Assembly (NCBI GenBank): GCA_016190245.1
Contig: JACPQY010000040.1
Coordinates: 1-64,000, forward strand
DNA from: Nitrospirota bacterium
Lineage (GTDB): Bacteria > JACPQY01
Direction of reading: 5' to 3'
DNA length: 64,000 bases
This document shows, piece after piece, positions 15,041 through 24,018 of this stretch. Below the pieces are notes generated by a model. The model saw only the letters and a program-made list of their open reading frames with translations. It ran no database searches and was not told the DNA's origin. Position numbers and translations under genes: made by a program. Position 1 is the stretch's first letter, and every line of letters begins with the position of its first letter.

Positions 15041-16480
15041 CTACTTCTTGTCGTACGAGTAGAACCCCTGTCCGCTCTTCCGGCCGAGGAGGCCGGCCTT
15101 CACCATGTTCTTGAGGATCGGGGGGGGGGCGAAACGGGGCTCCCGGTGGCCCTCGTAGAGGCCCTGCGCCATGTTGCAGCAGATATCGAGTCCGATCAGG
15201 TCCGCGAGCTTGAGGAGGCCGAGCGGATAGCGGAGGCCCAACTCCACCGCCGTGTCCATCTCCTCCTTGGAGGCCAGGCCGTTGTCGTAGGCCTGCGCGG
15301 CCTGGTTGAGCATGGGGATGAGCAGGCGGTTGACAATGAACGCGGGGCTGTCTTTGCACACCACAGGGTCCTTGCCTATCTTCCGGGTGAAGGAGACGGC
15401 GGCCTCGACCGTCGAGTCCGATGTGCGCAACCCGCGCACAACCTCCACGAGTTTCATCACCGGCGCCGGGTTGAAGAAATGAAGCCCCACGACGCGCCCC
15501 GGATCGCGGACGCTTTTTGCGATCTCGTTTACCGAGAGCGACGAGGTGGTCGTGGAGAGAACGGCTGCCGGGTCGGTCACGTCATCCAGCGCGGCGAAGA
15601 CCTCGCGCTTCAGCCCCATGTCTTCGTAGGTCGCCTCGATGAAGAGTCCGCAGTCGGCCGCTTCCTTCGCCTCGGTGACTCCGCGGACGCGGCCCAGGAT
15701 TTCGGCGGCTTGGGGCTGACTCATCTTGCCTTTCTTCACGAGCGCGGCGAGTGGACCCTCGACGCGCCGGAGTCCCTTTTCCAGCGAGGCTTGACTGCGC
15801 GCCAGGAGTGTGACCTGGAGCCCGCTCTGGGCGCACACCTGCGCGATGCCGGCCCCCATGGTGCCGGTACCGATGACGCACACTCTGGGATTGAAACCTG
15901 CGCCCCGGCGCATTTCGGTTGGACTTTCAGACGCACCCCCAATGGGTGCGGCTGCCGGGCTACTCGGGCTGAGGAGGTAGTCGCGGGCTTCCCGCCTGTC
16001 CGGTCCGCCACGGCGGACGGACTTCGGCGGGCAGGCAGCCAGCGTGTCCGGAGTCAAGCTCTGACCCCGCCCGTTCTCGGAGTACGTGTAGAAGCCTCGT
16101 CCCGTCTTTTTGCCCAGCCAGCCGGCATCCACCATCTTCTTCACCAGGGGGTGGGGGGCATAGCGGGGATCATCGGTCCGATCGCGCAGGACCTGCGCGG
16201 CGGCGAGGCAGGCGTCCAGTCCCGCGAGGTCCATCGTCTCGAACGGCCCCACGGCATGACCGAGGCCGAGGCGGCACGCCTTGTCGATGTCCTCTGCGGT
16301 GCCCATGCCGTCGTCGAGGAGGCGGACGGCATCCATCATGAACGAGGTGAGCAACTGATTCGTGAGGCACTCCATCGGGTTCATTCCCAGGACGCAGGTT
16401 TTCCCCCCCCCGCCGTTCCCGGTCGCGACGCCGTCGCCCGCCGTGCCGCATCCTACCACGCAGATTCGTTCCTGACTCAT
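15041..16480 (-). CDS. 3-hydroxyacyl-CoA dehydrogenase, truncated domain fused to a full copy
   Basis: A 479-residue frame. Residues about 195-479 are a complete short-chain 3-hydroxyacyl-CoA dehydrogenase of the PaaH/Hbd type: [11 protein letters not shown] for [17 protein letters not shown], and the C-terminal domain ending GFYSYDKK. Residues 1-140 are a second, internally deleted copy: a few residues of the Rossmann start (CVVGCGTAG), a glycine run, then directly the C-terminal domain ([15 protein letters not shown]...GFYTYSENG). The linker (about 145-190) is encoded by a palindromic repeat. The enzyme interconverts 3-hydroxyacyl- and 3-oxoacyl-CoA in butyrate/fatty-acid metabolism. The first part cannot bind NAD normally; it may help dimerisation or be a remnant. 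Confidence 0.85.
   Translation of the reverse strand: MSQERICVVGCGTAGDGVATGNGGGGKTCVLGMNPMECLTNQLLTSFMMDAVRLLDDGMGTAEDIDKACRLGLGHAVGPFETMDLAGLDACLAAAQVLRDRTDDPRYAPHPLVKKMVDAGWLGKKTGRGFYTYSENGRGQSLTPDTLAACPPKSVRRGGPDRREARDYLLSPSSPAAAPIGGASESPTEMRRGAGFNPRVCVIGTGTMGAGIAQVCAQSGLQVTLLARSQASLEKGLRRVEGPLAALVKKGKMSQPQAAEILGRVRGVTEAKEAADCGLFIEATYEDMGLKREVFAALDDVTDPAAVLSTTTSSLSVNEIAKSVRDPGRVVGLHFFNPAPVMKLVEVVRGLRTSDSTVEAAVSFTRKIGKDPVVCKDSPAFIVNRLLIPMLNQAAQAYDNGLASKEEMDTAVELGLRYPLGLLKLADLIGLDICCNMAQGLYEGHREPRFAPPPILKNMVKAGLLGRKSGQGFYSYDKK
15976..16042. repeat. Palindromic repeat, family B short form, inside a reading frame
   Basis: Core GTCCGCCACGGCGGAC flanked by CCCGCCTGTCC and GGCGGGCAGG arms, preceded by GGTAGTCGCGGGCTTC. 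It is nearly identical to 54151-54221. It lies in frame between the truncated and full 3-hydroxyacyl-CoA dehydrogenase domains; a family A-like hairpin (GCACCCCCAATGGGTGC) adjoins at about 15932-15948. Confidence 0.8.
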
Positions 16481-16746
16481 CTCATGTCTCCCGGTGATTT
16501 GTTGCGACCGTCCTTTCGGTCGCCTATTGTGGACCCAAGGATTCTAGAATGGGCCGGACCAAAGGTCAAGCAGGTCAATTTATCTCCTCACATCGAATCG
16601 GGATTGGCGGGCAGCTCTCGGGTTTCCCATCGCTGAGGACGATCGGGTCCTCCGTCTCAGGCCCGTCCCTTCGCCATGAGCGAGACGCGGCGCGAACCTC
16701 GACAGGCCGATTGCGTTTTCCCTCCAAAACGGAAAGACTGAGCGCC

Positions 16747-17406
16747 GTGGGACGCAGGGTCATCGTGGGCGACGTGCACGGCTGCTACCGCGAGTGGAAG
16801 GCGCTGTTGCGCGAACTCCGGATTCGTCCCGATGACGAAGTCATCTCAGTGGGGGATTTGATCTGCAAGGGGCCGGACAGCCGGGGCGTGCTCGAGTCCG
16901 CGATGGAGATGCCGAACTTCCGGGGGGTGGTCGGCAACCACGAGCTGCGCTTCCTGGGCTACCGGAGAAACGGCGCCGAGCGGTTCATCAAACCCTACGA
17001 CGAGGCCGCCATGGAACAGTTGCGGGACGGTTTCGAGGAGTTCATGCTCTTTTTGGAGGGCTGGCCCGGCTACCTCGACTACGGCGCGGAGGTGGTGGTG
17101 CACGCGGGGCTCCGGCCCGGGCGTTCCCTCGAGGAGCAGACCCTGGAAGATCTCACATCGCTCAAAGTGCTCGAAGAGACGGGTCAACCGTGGTACGAGC
17201 AATACCGTGGTGAGGCGACGGTCATCTTTGGGCATTGGCCGCGGCCGGAGCCGATGCTCGAGGAGAAGCTCGTGGCCATCGACACGGGGTGCGTGCTGGG
17301 CGGTCGGTTGACGGCCTTCGTGCTGCCGGATCGGCGACTGGTGAGCGTGCCGGCGGCCAAGGTGTACCACCAGCGCACGCGGCCGTGGGGGAAAGCGCTC
17401 GCGTGA
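16747..17406 (+). CDS. Calcineurin-like metallophosphatase (PP1/ApaH-like)
   Basis: A 219-residue phosphoesterase with the family's metal-binding motifs in order: GDVHGCY, GDLICKGPDS, GNHE, VHAG, and FGHW with a terminal DTGCV. It resembles bacterial Ser/Thr phosphatases, ApaH-like and PrpE-like enzymes; the substrate (phosphoprotein or dinucleoside polyphosphate) cannot be told apart here. The GTG at 16747 places the start just before the first motif; the frame is open upstream but unlike the family. Its TGA overlaps the GTG of the next gene, so they are likely co-translated. The 266 nt upstream, shared with the divergent dehydrogenase gene, holds no other gene. Confidence 0.8.
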   Translation: MGRRVIVGDVHGCYREWKALLRELRIRPDDEVISVGDLICKGPDSRGVLESAMEMPNFRGVVGNHELRFLGYRRNGAERFIKPYDEAAMEQLRDGFEEFMLFLEGWPGYLDYGAEVVVHAGLRPGRSLEEQTLEDLTSLKVLEETGQPWYEQYRGEATVIFGHWPRPEPMLEEKLVAIDTGCVLGGRLTAFVLPDRRLVSVPAAKVYHQRTRPWGKALA

Positions 17407-19391
17407 GAGGTCGGTTGGCGGGCGGACGGCTCGGGTGGGTGGCGATCGCCGTGGCGCTCCTGGCGGGCTGCACGGGCGACCCCCTCATCACTCGCGAGCA
17501 GGAATTGATGGCGAAGGCGCGCACGCACCTGTCCCGCGACGAGTATTCCGATGCCCAGACGGCCCTCCTCGAGGTGACGAAGGATCTGAACCCCTCCAAC
17601 TCCGAGGCCTACTTCCTGCTCTTTGTGGCTGAATTCCAGAAGAGCCTCGGTGATCTGTCTTCCCAGCTCAGCGGCATCCTCGCCCTTTTCGACACCTCCT
17701 CGGACACGTCCAGCCAGGGCGCGTCCGGTGGCACCGGCGGCGGGCTTTCCTCTCTCTTCGGCAGCCCGAGCCGTGGCCAGACCACGCAACTCCAGGGTGT
17801 CAACGCTCTCATCCAGCCGATCCTGCAGGGCCTGCTGGTGGACAAAAACAAGTCCATGGTGGCCTCCCTGCGCAAGGTCGCCGAGGACCGCGATTTCGAG
17901 ATCGTCTACGACCCATTTCCAATCAAGATGAACGGCTCCACCCTTGTGGATCTCGGGGGCCGGTACGATCTGGGGGAGGTCTACCTGTTCATCGGGCTGT
18001 TCGAGCTGATCGAGGCCCTCGGCCACTTCGTTCTCACCATCGATTTCGACCTCGACCTCGCGCCCGTCATTCAGCTCCTGGCCGATCCGAACGCGACCTC
18101 GGACACGCGCGCCCTCCTCGAAGGCATCGTGAAAATCCTCAATCGCAGCCCCGAAATGCTCACGCTCTCCCCCGTGGGACGAGCGGAGATGCGCGCCTTC
18201 GTGGACACCACGTTCGCGAGCCTGGGCGACATCGTCAACGCCGTGTTCGTGACGGCCACGCGCCGCCGGCAGCCGGACGACTTCTTCGCGATCGAGACAC
18301 GCCACGTGCTGCCCACGGAACCGGGTTGCCAGCCCGCGCCGGCCGAGACGCCTCTCCACCAGACCCTGCGCCGGTTGTGCATCCTGCTCCGGATGGAATC
18401 CAGCGAGGGCAAGCTCGTGGAGGTCGGCATTCCCGCCAGCCCGGAGCTCGTCACCGCCGCCGCGGGCATGGCCGACGCCATCTTCCAGACCTGCTCGAAC
18501 CGCGTGAACGGGAAGGCCGTGGACTGTCGGATCTCATGGGCGCGCCACTTCGTGCCCCTCCTCGCCAACTTGATCCCTCCGCTTCTCTCCTCGGGCGCGC
18601 TCTTCACGCTGCTGCAGCCGCTCGTGGCCGGCACCGAGACGGAAACCATCTTCAAACAGGCCGAGGGCGTCTTCGTCGAGTGCGCGCCTTTCATCAACCC
18701 GGAGATGCTCTCCTGCACGATGCTCAAGTTCATTCCCGACGTGCTCGAGCTCGACGCCCAGGTCATCATGCGGGCCGTGGACGATCCCTCCGAGGGCTAC
18801 ATCCGCGACTGGATGCCTTGCTGGACCTCGGGGGACACGGCGGACAACGGCGGCGGGCCTCACGGATGCCACATCACACCGCTGGCGACCGACACGGACT
18901 TTCGCACGAACGGCGCCGTGAGCGAGCGTTTTCTGATGGAGACGGAGTGCGGCTCCGATCCGCTCGTCCTCCCCAAGGACGTGACCTGTGAAACGCCCTC
19001 GGCGGACGGCGTCCATTTCAAACACGCGATCTACGGGCGGCTTGGGATCGGCTCGATCGAGGCGGACGGCGTGCAGAGCGGTTTCCCCTACCTTTCCATG
19101 CGCGATCCTTCTCTGACCGGTCTCCTCTGGCTCAATCCCGCCCCGTTCGGCTCGCTGTATCCGTTGGCGTTCTCGGTGGACAATCGCTTCACGGCGGCCA
19201 ACCTGCGGGACCTCAATCTCCTGGTCCTCCACGTCGGGAAACTTCTCGGACCCATCCTCGCCGGGGACATCGCGAGCGTGGTCACGCCGGTGGTGGATTG
19301 CCTCACGCCCCAGCTCTCGAAGGCCAGCAGCGCGCAGCTCACCAAGTGCATCAACAGTGCGATCGCGCTCATTCCAAGCACGGGAGGCTGA
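17403..19391 (+). CDS. Large lipoprotein of unknown function, TPR-like N-terminus
   Basis: A 662-residue protein beginning at a GTG that overlaps the phosphatase stop. A signal with lipobox (LLAGC, Cys about residue 25) predicts a lipoprotein. Residues about 35-70 (AKARTHLSRDEYSDAQTALLEVTKDLNPSNSEAYFLL) look like a tetratricopeptide-type helical pair. A Gly/Ser-rich stretch follows, then a long region with scattered cysteines, possibly disulfide-bonded (for example CNRVNGKAVDC, CTMLKF). No family recognised. It directly precedes a FadL-type barrel gene, so the pair may act together in lipid or hydrocarbon uptake, or export. Confidence 0.7.
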   Translation: MRGRLAGGRLGWVAIAVALLAGCTGDPLITREQELMAKARTHLSRDEYSDAQTALLEVTKDLNPSNSEAYFLLFVAEFQKSLGDLSSQLSGILALFDTSSDTSSQGASGGTGGGLSSLFGSPSRGQTTQLQGVNALIQPILQGLLVDKNKSMVASLRKVAEDRDFEIVYDPFPIKMNGSTLVDLGGRYDLGEVYLFIGLFELIEALGHFVLTIDFDLDLAPVIQLLADPNATSDTRALLEGIVKILNRSPEMLTLSPVGRAEMRAFVDTTFASLGDIVNAVFVTATRRRQPDDFFAIETRHVLPTEPGCQPAPAETPLHQTLRRLCILLRMESSEGKLVEVGIPASPELVTAAAGMADAIFQTCSNRVNGKAVDCRISWARHFVPLLANLIPPLLSSGALFTLLQPLVAGTETETIFKQAEGVFVECAPFINPEMLSCTMLKFIPDVLELDAQVIMRAVDDPSEGYIRDWMPCWTSGDTADNGGGPHGCHITPLATDTDFRTNGAVSERFLMETECGSDPLVLPKDVTCETPSADGVHFKHAIYGRLGIGSIEADGVQSGFPYLSMRDPSLTGLLWLNPAPFGSLYPLAFSVDNRFTAANLRDLNLLVLHVGKLLGPILAGDIASVVTPVVDCLTPQLSKASSAQLTKCINSAIALIPSTGG

Positions 19392-19446
19392 CGCGGATCC
19401 CGAAGCTCCTCCGGCGGCCCGCTGCCCGTTCCTCGGGCGGTGGGCG

Positions 19447-20892
19447 ATGACACGGGCCGCGGCCGGCACCGTCGCGAGGGCGGGGGGCTGCCTCGCGGGC
19501 GCCACTCTCCTCATCGCGCTCGCGGTCGAGCCCGCCCGTGCCAATCCTGCCGAGCACTTCGGACTGGGCTCGCGCGCATCGGGCCTCGGTCTCGCAGGCG
19601 TGGCGAGCGCGAACGACTTCTCCGCCGTCTTCTACAACCCGGCGGGACTTCTCCTCGCGCCCGGCTCCGGCTACTCGCTGGGCTACACCTACACTCGCCC
19701 GATCGTGAGATTCAACGGCGAACAGCAGGACGTCAACGTCATCCAGGGTTACCACTTCGGGATCAACAACCTCTACCGCGGCTGGTTCCGCCGCCGGTTC
19801 GCCATGGGGTTGGGGGTGTACCTCCCGACCACCACCGTCCTGCGCGCCATCGTCACCGGCCAGAATGAGCCCAATTTCTACGTCTACAACAACACCGAAG
19901 GCATCTTCCTCGCAGCGGCGATCGCGGGCCGCCCGGTGGAATGGCTGATGCTCGGCGTGGGGGTGCAGGTCCTGGTGGATGTCCGGGGGCCGGTCGTGCT
20001 CGATATCCCCCCCATCAAGGTGAACGTCATGTCCCTGGCGGACATCACGCAGTCCCTCGAAATCCACGGCGAGATCAAGGCGGACTTGGACGTGTCGATC
20101 GATCCACTGCTCGCCCCGATCGCGGGTTTCATGATCCAGCCCGTGAGTTGGGCGCGGCTCGGCGGCGTCTACCGCCGAAGGATCTGGGTCCCCATTGAAC
20201 TCGCGCTCAAGCTGCGCCTCAAGACCGAGGTCGGGGGGCTCGACCAGTTCCAGATCTCCGAGCTGGACAAGGCCCTCGCCGATCTGCCCCTCGCCGTCGT
20301 CACCAATGTGCAGTATCACCCCGACCAATTCGCGGGCGGGCTTTCGCTGATGCCGCTGCGGGAGTTGCACCTTACGGGGGACATCACGTACAAGCGCTGG
20401 TCGCAGCTCAGGCCGAACTACGCCGCCCTCGGTTCACCGGGCAGCGCCAGCGAGGTGGGACTGGACGAACTCGTCCAGGGGCTCACGGCGGTCTTTGGAG
20501 ACAACGTCGAGGTCACCATCCCCCAACTCCCCGAGTTGGCTCTCAAGGATCGGATCAACTTCTCGGGCGGGATCGAGTGGCTCGTGATCCCGTGGCTGCG
20601 CCTGCGCGGCGGATACAACTTCCGGCCGAGCCCGGCCCCCCCCCAGAACGGCCGCACCAACTTCATCTGGCCGGATGAGCATCTCCTCACCGGCGGCACG
20701 GGGTTCATGTTCCGCGATCCGTTCCGCGCCTTCCGGAGGATGTTTGTGGAGTTGCACGGCCAGACCATGGTGATGAAGCCCGTGAGCGCCACGAAGACGG
20801 ATGATGTCCCGCAGGACAACCCCGGCTGGCCCTCGTTCAAAGCGGACGGCGGTTTCTTCGGTCTCGGCCTGACGATCACCGCCACGCTGTAG
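19447..20892 (+). CDS. FadL/OmpP1-type outer-membrane transporter
   Basis: A 481-residue protein with a signal peptide (to about ARANP) followed by the FadL-like opening GLGSRASGLGLAGVASANDFSAVFYNPAGL, where the NPA(G) motif near the N-terminus is diagnostic. Many beta strands follow, ending TITATL. FadL-family barrels carry long-chain fatty acids or hydrophobic compounds across the outer membrane. It lies 55 nt after the large lipoprotein gene and converges on three desaturase-like flavoproteins, suggesting a hydrophobic substrate for the whole locus. Confidence 0.85.
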   Translation: MTRAAAGTVARAGGCLAGATLLIALAVEPARANPAEHFGLGSRASGLGLAGVASANDFSAVFYNPAGLLLAPGSGYSLGYTYTRPIVRFNGEQQDVNVIQGYHFGINNLYRGWFRRRFAMGLGVYLPTTTVLRAIVTGQNEPNFYVYNNTEGIFLAAAIAGRPVEWLMLGVGVQVLVDVRGPVVLDIPPIKVNVMSLADITQSLEIHGEIKADLDVSIDPLLAPIAGFMIQPVSWARLGGVYRRRIWVPIELALKLRLKTEVGGLDQFQISELDKALADLPLAVVTNVQYHPDQFAGGLSLMPLRELHLTGDITYKRWSQLRPNYAALGSPGSASEVGLDELVQGLTAVFGDNVEVTIPQLPELALKDRINFSGGIEWLVIPWLRLRGGYNFRPSPAPPQNGRTNFIWPDEHLLTGGTGFMFRDPFRAFRRMFVELHGQTMVMKPVSATKTDDVPQDNPGWPSFKADGGFFGLGLTITATL

Positions 20893-20916
20893 CGGCGGCC
20901 TGTTCCTCGGTGCGCC

Positions 20917-22404
20917 TCACCCCAGCAGGCCGTTGTGCCAGTCCTGCTGGATGGCGCGCGCGCACTCGATCGCGCTTTGCGCCGCGAGTTCGGTGCCGAC
21001 GCCCCGTCCGCCGGCGCCGTCCCCGCAGACGTAGAGGCCCTGCACGGGCGTTCGCACCGGCGGGCGGTGCGCTCCGACTTGGCCGACGACCTGACCGGTA
21101 CTGATCGCCGGTCCGAATTGCTTGCCGATCCACTTCTCGATGAACCGCACGCTGAACGTCTGCACCCACTCGATGTGGGGCACGATCTCGGGAACCATCC
21201 GCTTGAGGGTCTCGATCATGTTGGACGTCCAGGCCTTAGGATCGTCTTTCAGGGCCACATCCGTCGTCGGCGCCACAGCGCAGGCCGTGATGAGCTGCTT
21301 GCCCTTCGGCCCCAACGAGGCGTCGAAATTCGTGGGGATGGGCGCGTAGATCGGCGTAGCCGCCGGGATCCGGCCGGATTGCACCAGGCCGTACATCCGC
21401 TGGACGTCGTCCACCTTGACGCTGTGGATGGTGATCTCCTCGCTCCATCCGCCCACGAGGCAGCCCGCTTTCAGAACCTGCCTGTCGAGGCCGATCTTGG
21501 CCTGTACGGCGATCGAGCTTCCCTTGATGTCCTTCACCCGCCCGACAAAGGCCGTTGGGAAGTGTTTCTCGCCCACGAGGGACAGGACCGTGGACCTGAG
21601 GCTGGACGTACTCACCACCACGGGCGCGCGGTACGAACGGCCGTCGCGCGTGACCACTTCCCGGACGCGGCCGTGCCCGTTCACGACAATCCGTTGCACC
21701 GGGCAGTGTGTCAGAAGTGCCGCACCGCGGGCGCGGGCCGAATCGATGAATGTCTGCGGCACCGTCACCGCTCCGCCGATGGGATAGCTCAGTCGGTTGT
21801 TCTTCACCATGTGCTGGAAGCACCAGATACCCTCTCCGGCGCTGACCTGATCCAACGGGAGCACGAAGTAGAGGCCGAGGAGGAAGCCGAAGGCGACCAC
21901 GAGGCGCGGATCGTCGGTGTAGCGCAGGACGAACTCCATCATCGGGGTATCGTTGAGCGCGTCGATCTCGTGAGGCCGCATCCTCATGACCGCGGAGAAG
22001 AAGCGCAGGATGGGGGGCACGTCCCACGGCCGGATGCGGGCCTGGTAGGCGGCGCGCAAGAGGGCTGCGGGCCAGCGGTGAGGGTCGCGAGGGAAGGTGA
22101 GATCGATGCCGGGCCCGCGTGCCAGCACGAGGTCTCGCGGCTGGACGAAGCGGATCCGCTTCTGAACGCCCGCGAGGCGTTGGACCGTGCCGAGGGGGCC
22201 CCGGTCGCCGCGGGAAAACATGTGGGTGCCCATGTCGATGTGAAAGCCGTGCTTTTCGTAGTAGCTGCAACTGCCGCCGATCCGCGGGTTCTTTTCCAGG
22301 ATGAGCACGCGCAGGCCGCCCGCGGCAAGGAGCGCGGCGGCGGCGCTCCCGCCGATGCCGGTGCCGATCACGATCGCATCGTAACGGGAAGGGCTGGGGC
22401 GCAT
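20917..22404 (-). CDS. Phytoene desaturase-like flavoprotein 1 (CrtI family)
   Basis: A 495-residue FAD-dependent oxidoreductase. The N-terminal dinucleotide motif is GTGIGGSAAAALLAAGG, followed by EKNPRIGGSC, and the C-terminal FAD motif is LYVCGDGAGGRGVGTELAAQSA. This layout matches CrtI-type desaturases, isomerases and the related retinol-saturase/PNDRD2 group. It is the last of three tandem paralogues on the minus strand, 12 nt after the second. The substrate is unknown; carotenoid, other isoprenoid or lipid desaturation are all possible. Confidence 0.82.
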   Translation of the reverse strand: MRPSPSRYDAIVIGTGIGGSAAAALLAAGGLRVLILEKNPRIGGSCSYYEKHGFHIDMGTHMFSRGDRGPLGTVQRLAGVQKRIRFVQPRDLVLARGPGIDLTFPRDPHRWPAALLRAAYQARIRPWDVPPILRFFSAVMRMRPHEIDALNDTPMMEFVLRYTDDPRLVVAFGFLLGLYFVLPLDQVSAGEGIWCFQHMVKNNRLSYPIGGAVTVPQTFIDSARARGAALLTHCPVQRIVVNGHGRVREVVTRDGRSYRAPVVVSTSSLRSTVLSLVGEKHFPTAFVGRVKDIKGSSIAVQAKIGLDRQVLKAGCLVGGWSEEITIHSVKVDDVQRMYGLVQSGRIPAATPIYAPIPTNFDASLGPKGKQLITACAVAPTTDVALKDDPKAWTSNMIETLKRMVPEIVPHIEWVQTFSVRFIEKWIGKQFGPAISTGQVVGQVGAHRPPVRTPVQGLYVCGDGAGGRGVGTELAAQSAIECARAIQQDWHNGLLG

Positions 22405-22416
22405 GGCTGATTGCTC

Positions 22417-24018
22417 TCAGATCTCCTCACCCTGACCCTCCCCGCCTGTCCGCCACGGCGGACGGGCAGGTCCTCTCCGAGGAGAAGGGAGGGGTGAGGG
22501 TTTCTGGTGGTTCCCCCGCACGTCCCCCGCCCGATCTCTCAAGACGAGTTCCGCCACGTTGAACCCCGAATCCACGGCCTGTGTGGTGCCGATGCCGCGC
22601 CCGCCGGAGTCGCAGCCCACGAAGTAAAGCCCTTTCAATGGCGCCCGCGGCTTCGGCTTGCTCCTTCCGCATTGGCCGATGAGCTGCCCCAGTCCGACGC
22701 ATTCTCCGCCTTGGCCGGGAACCACCGCGTCGCGTGTGGTGGCCGAGACCTGTGCAGCGCCGAACCTCTGGCGCCGCGAGATATGGGGGGCGAGCGAAGG
22801 CCACAAACGGGCCACCATTTCTTCCATCTTGTCCATGGCCGCCCCATTCATGGGCGACGAGGGATCCGGTGAGCCCAGCACGCCTGCAAGCGCCACTTGG
22901 GGCCTCCGGCGCGAACCCAAGGCAGGGTCGTAGAGGGAGGGAACCGTGATGAAGAGCAGCGGGTTTGTGGGCCACTCGCCTCGCTCGGCGCGGGCGAACC
23001 GTGCCGTGTCCCAACCGCTCTCGGGAGAGAAGACCACCGTCATCGGCACCTTGAAGAACGGAGCGTCCAGATCGTACCGGACGCCGACAAAGGCCCACGA
23101 GGGTTTGAGGCGGCGGACCCGATCCACGTACTCCGCTGAGATCGCGCCTTCCTCGAGGAGCCTCAGGACGGTTGGCTGAATGCCGGCGTTGGAGATCACG
23201 ACGGGGGCTTCGAATTCCCCTCGCGTGGTGGAAACGCCGGCCGCGCGACCCTCGCGGATGAGGATCCGATGCGCATGGGTATCGGGCAGCCAGCACCCAC
23301 CCTTCGCCTCCACGAAGCGGGCGGCCTCCTCGGCGATCGCGCCGTATCCTCCCCGGTGGTAGCGGCCGGCGCCGCCCTTGGCGACGTCCCTCAGCGTCCG
23401 GATCGCCTCCGAGGCGGGGAGGAGATCCACAGGGACGACAAAGAAGAGGTTCATCAGGCTCATCGTCCAGTCGCGCAGCGGTTGTGGAAGCCGGAAACGG
23501 TCCATCCACGTCAGCATCGAGACGCCGTCGAGCCGATCCAGAAGTGGGGTCGGCAGACCGTTCGAGATCAAGTTCATTGCAATCGCGCCTCCGAGCTGCC
23601 ACGGGCGAATCCCGAAAGCGGAGACGAGCCGGATCATTTCCCGCAGCCCCGCCGTGGGGCGGGAGGGGACGACGAGGCTGCGGCGGCCGCCATCGGGCGC
23701 GAGGTAGATGAACTCGGCGGCGGGATCCGGTTCGATGATCGCGCTTGCGGGGAGGCTGAGGAGGCGGGCGAGGTCCTGGAAGCGGGATCCTTGTGTGGGG
23801 CCGCCGGCGATCGGCCAGAGGTCGTGTCCCACGCCGTCGCGCATTGCGCGCATGGCCTTTCCGCCAGGGCGGGCATTCTTGTCGATCAATAGAACCTTGA
23901 GCCCTCGGTCCGCGAGAACCGCTGCGGCGGTGACGCCCCCGTATCCCGCGCCGACGATGATCGCGTCGTACCGCCGCTCCGGGGAGCGCCGAGCGGTCTG
24001 AGGGCGGGCGCCGCTCAA
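22417..24018 (-). CDS. Phytoene desaturase-like flavoprotein 2
   Basis: A 533-residue paralogue with GAGYGGVTAAAVLADRG and DKNARPGGKA at the N-terminus and LYFVGCDSGGRGIGTTQAVDSG near the C-terminus. Its start overlaps the stop of the third paralogue by 4 nt. The final 30 or so residues (Pro, Arg and Gly rich, ending GEGQGEEI) are encoded by a palindromic repeat and are probably not part of the folded enzyme. Function as for its neighbours: FAD-dependent oxidation or isomerisation of a hydrophobic substrate, unassigned. Confidence 0.8.
   Translation of the reverse strand: MSGARPQTARRSPERRYDAIIVGAGYGGVTAAAVLADRGLKVLLIDKNARPGGKAMRAMRDGVGHDLWPIAGGPTQGSRFQDLARLLSLPASAIIEPDPAAEFIYLAPDGGRRSLVVPSRPTAGLREMIRLVSAFGIRPWQLGGAIAMNLISNGLPTPLLDRLDGVSMLTWMDRFRLPQPLRDWTMSLMNLFFVVPVDLLPASEAIRTLRDVAKGGAGRYHRGGYGAIAEEAARFVEAKGGCWLPDTHAHRILIREGRAAGVSTTRGEFEAPVVISNAGIQPTVLRLLEEGAISAEYVDRVRRLKPSWAFVGVRYDLDAPFFKVPMTVVFSPESGWDTARFARAERGEWPTNPLLFITVPSLYDPALGSRRRPQVALAGVLGSPDPSSPMNGAAMDKMEEMVARLWPSLAPHISRRQRFGAAQVSATTRDAVVPGQGGECVGLGQLIGQCGRSKPKPRAPLKGLYFVGCDSGGRGIGTTQAVDSGFNVAELVLRDRAGDVRGNHQKPSPLPSPRRGPARPPWRTGGEGQGEEI
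22428..22501. repeat. Composite palindromic repeat (families B and C) in a gene 3' end
   Basis: CCTCACCCTGACCCTC and GAGAAGGGAGGGGTGAGG form the outer arms; inside them sits the family B core CCTGTCCGCCACGGCGGACGGGCAGG. It encodes the C-terminal tail of flavoprotein 2. One repeat nested in another suggests repeated insertion. Confidence 0.7.
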
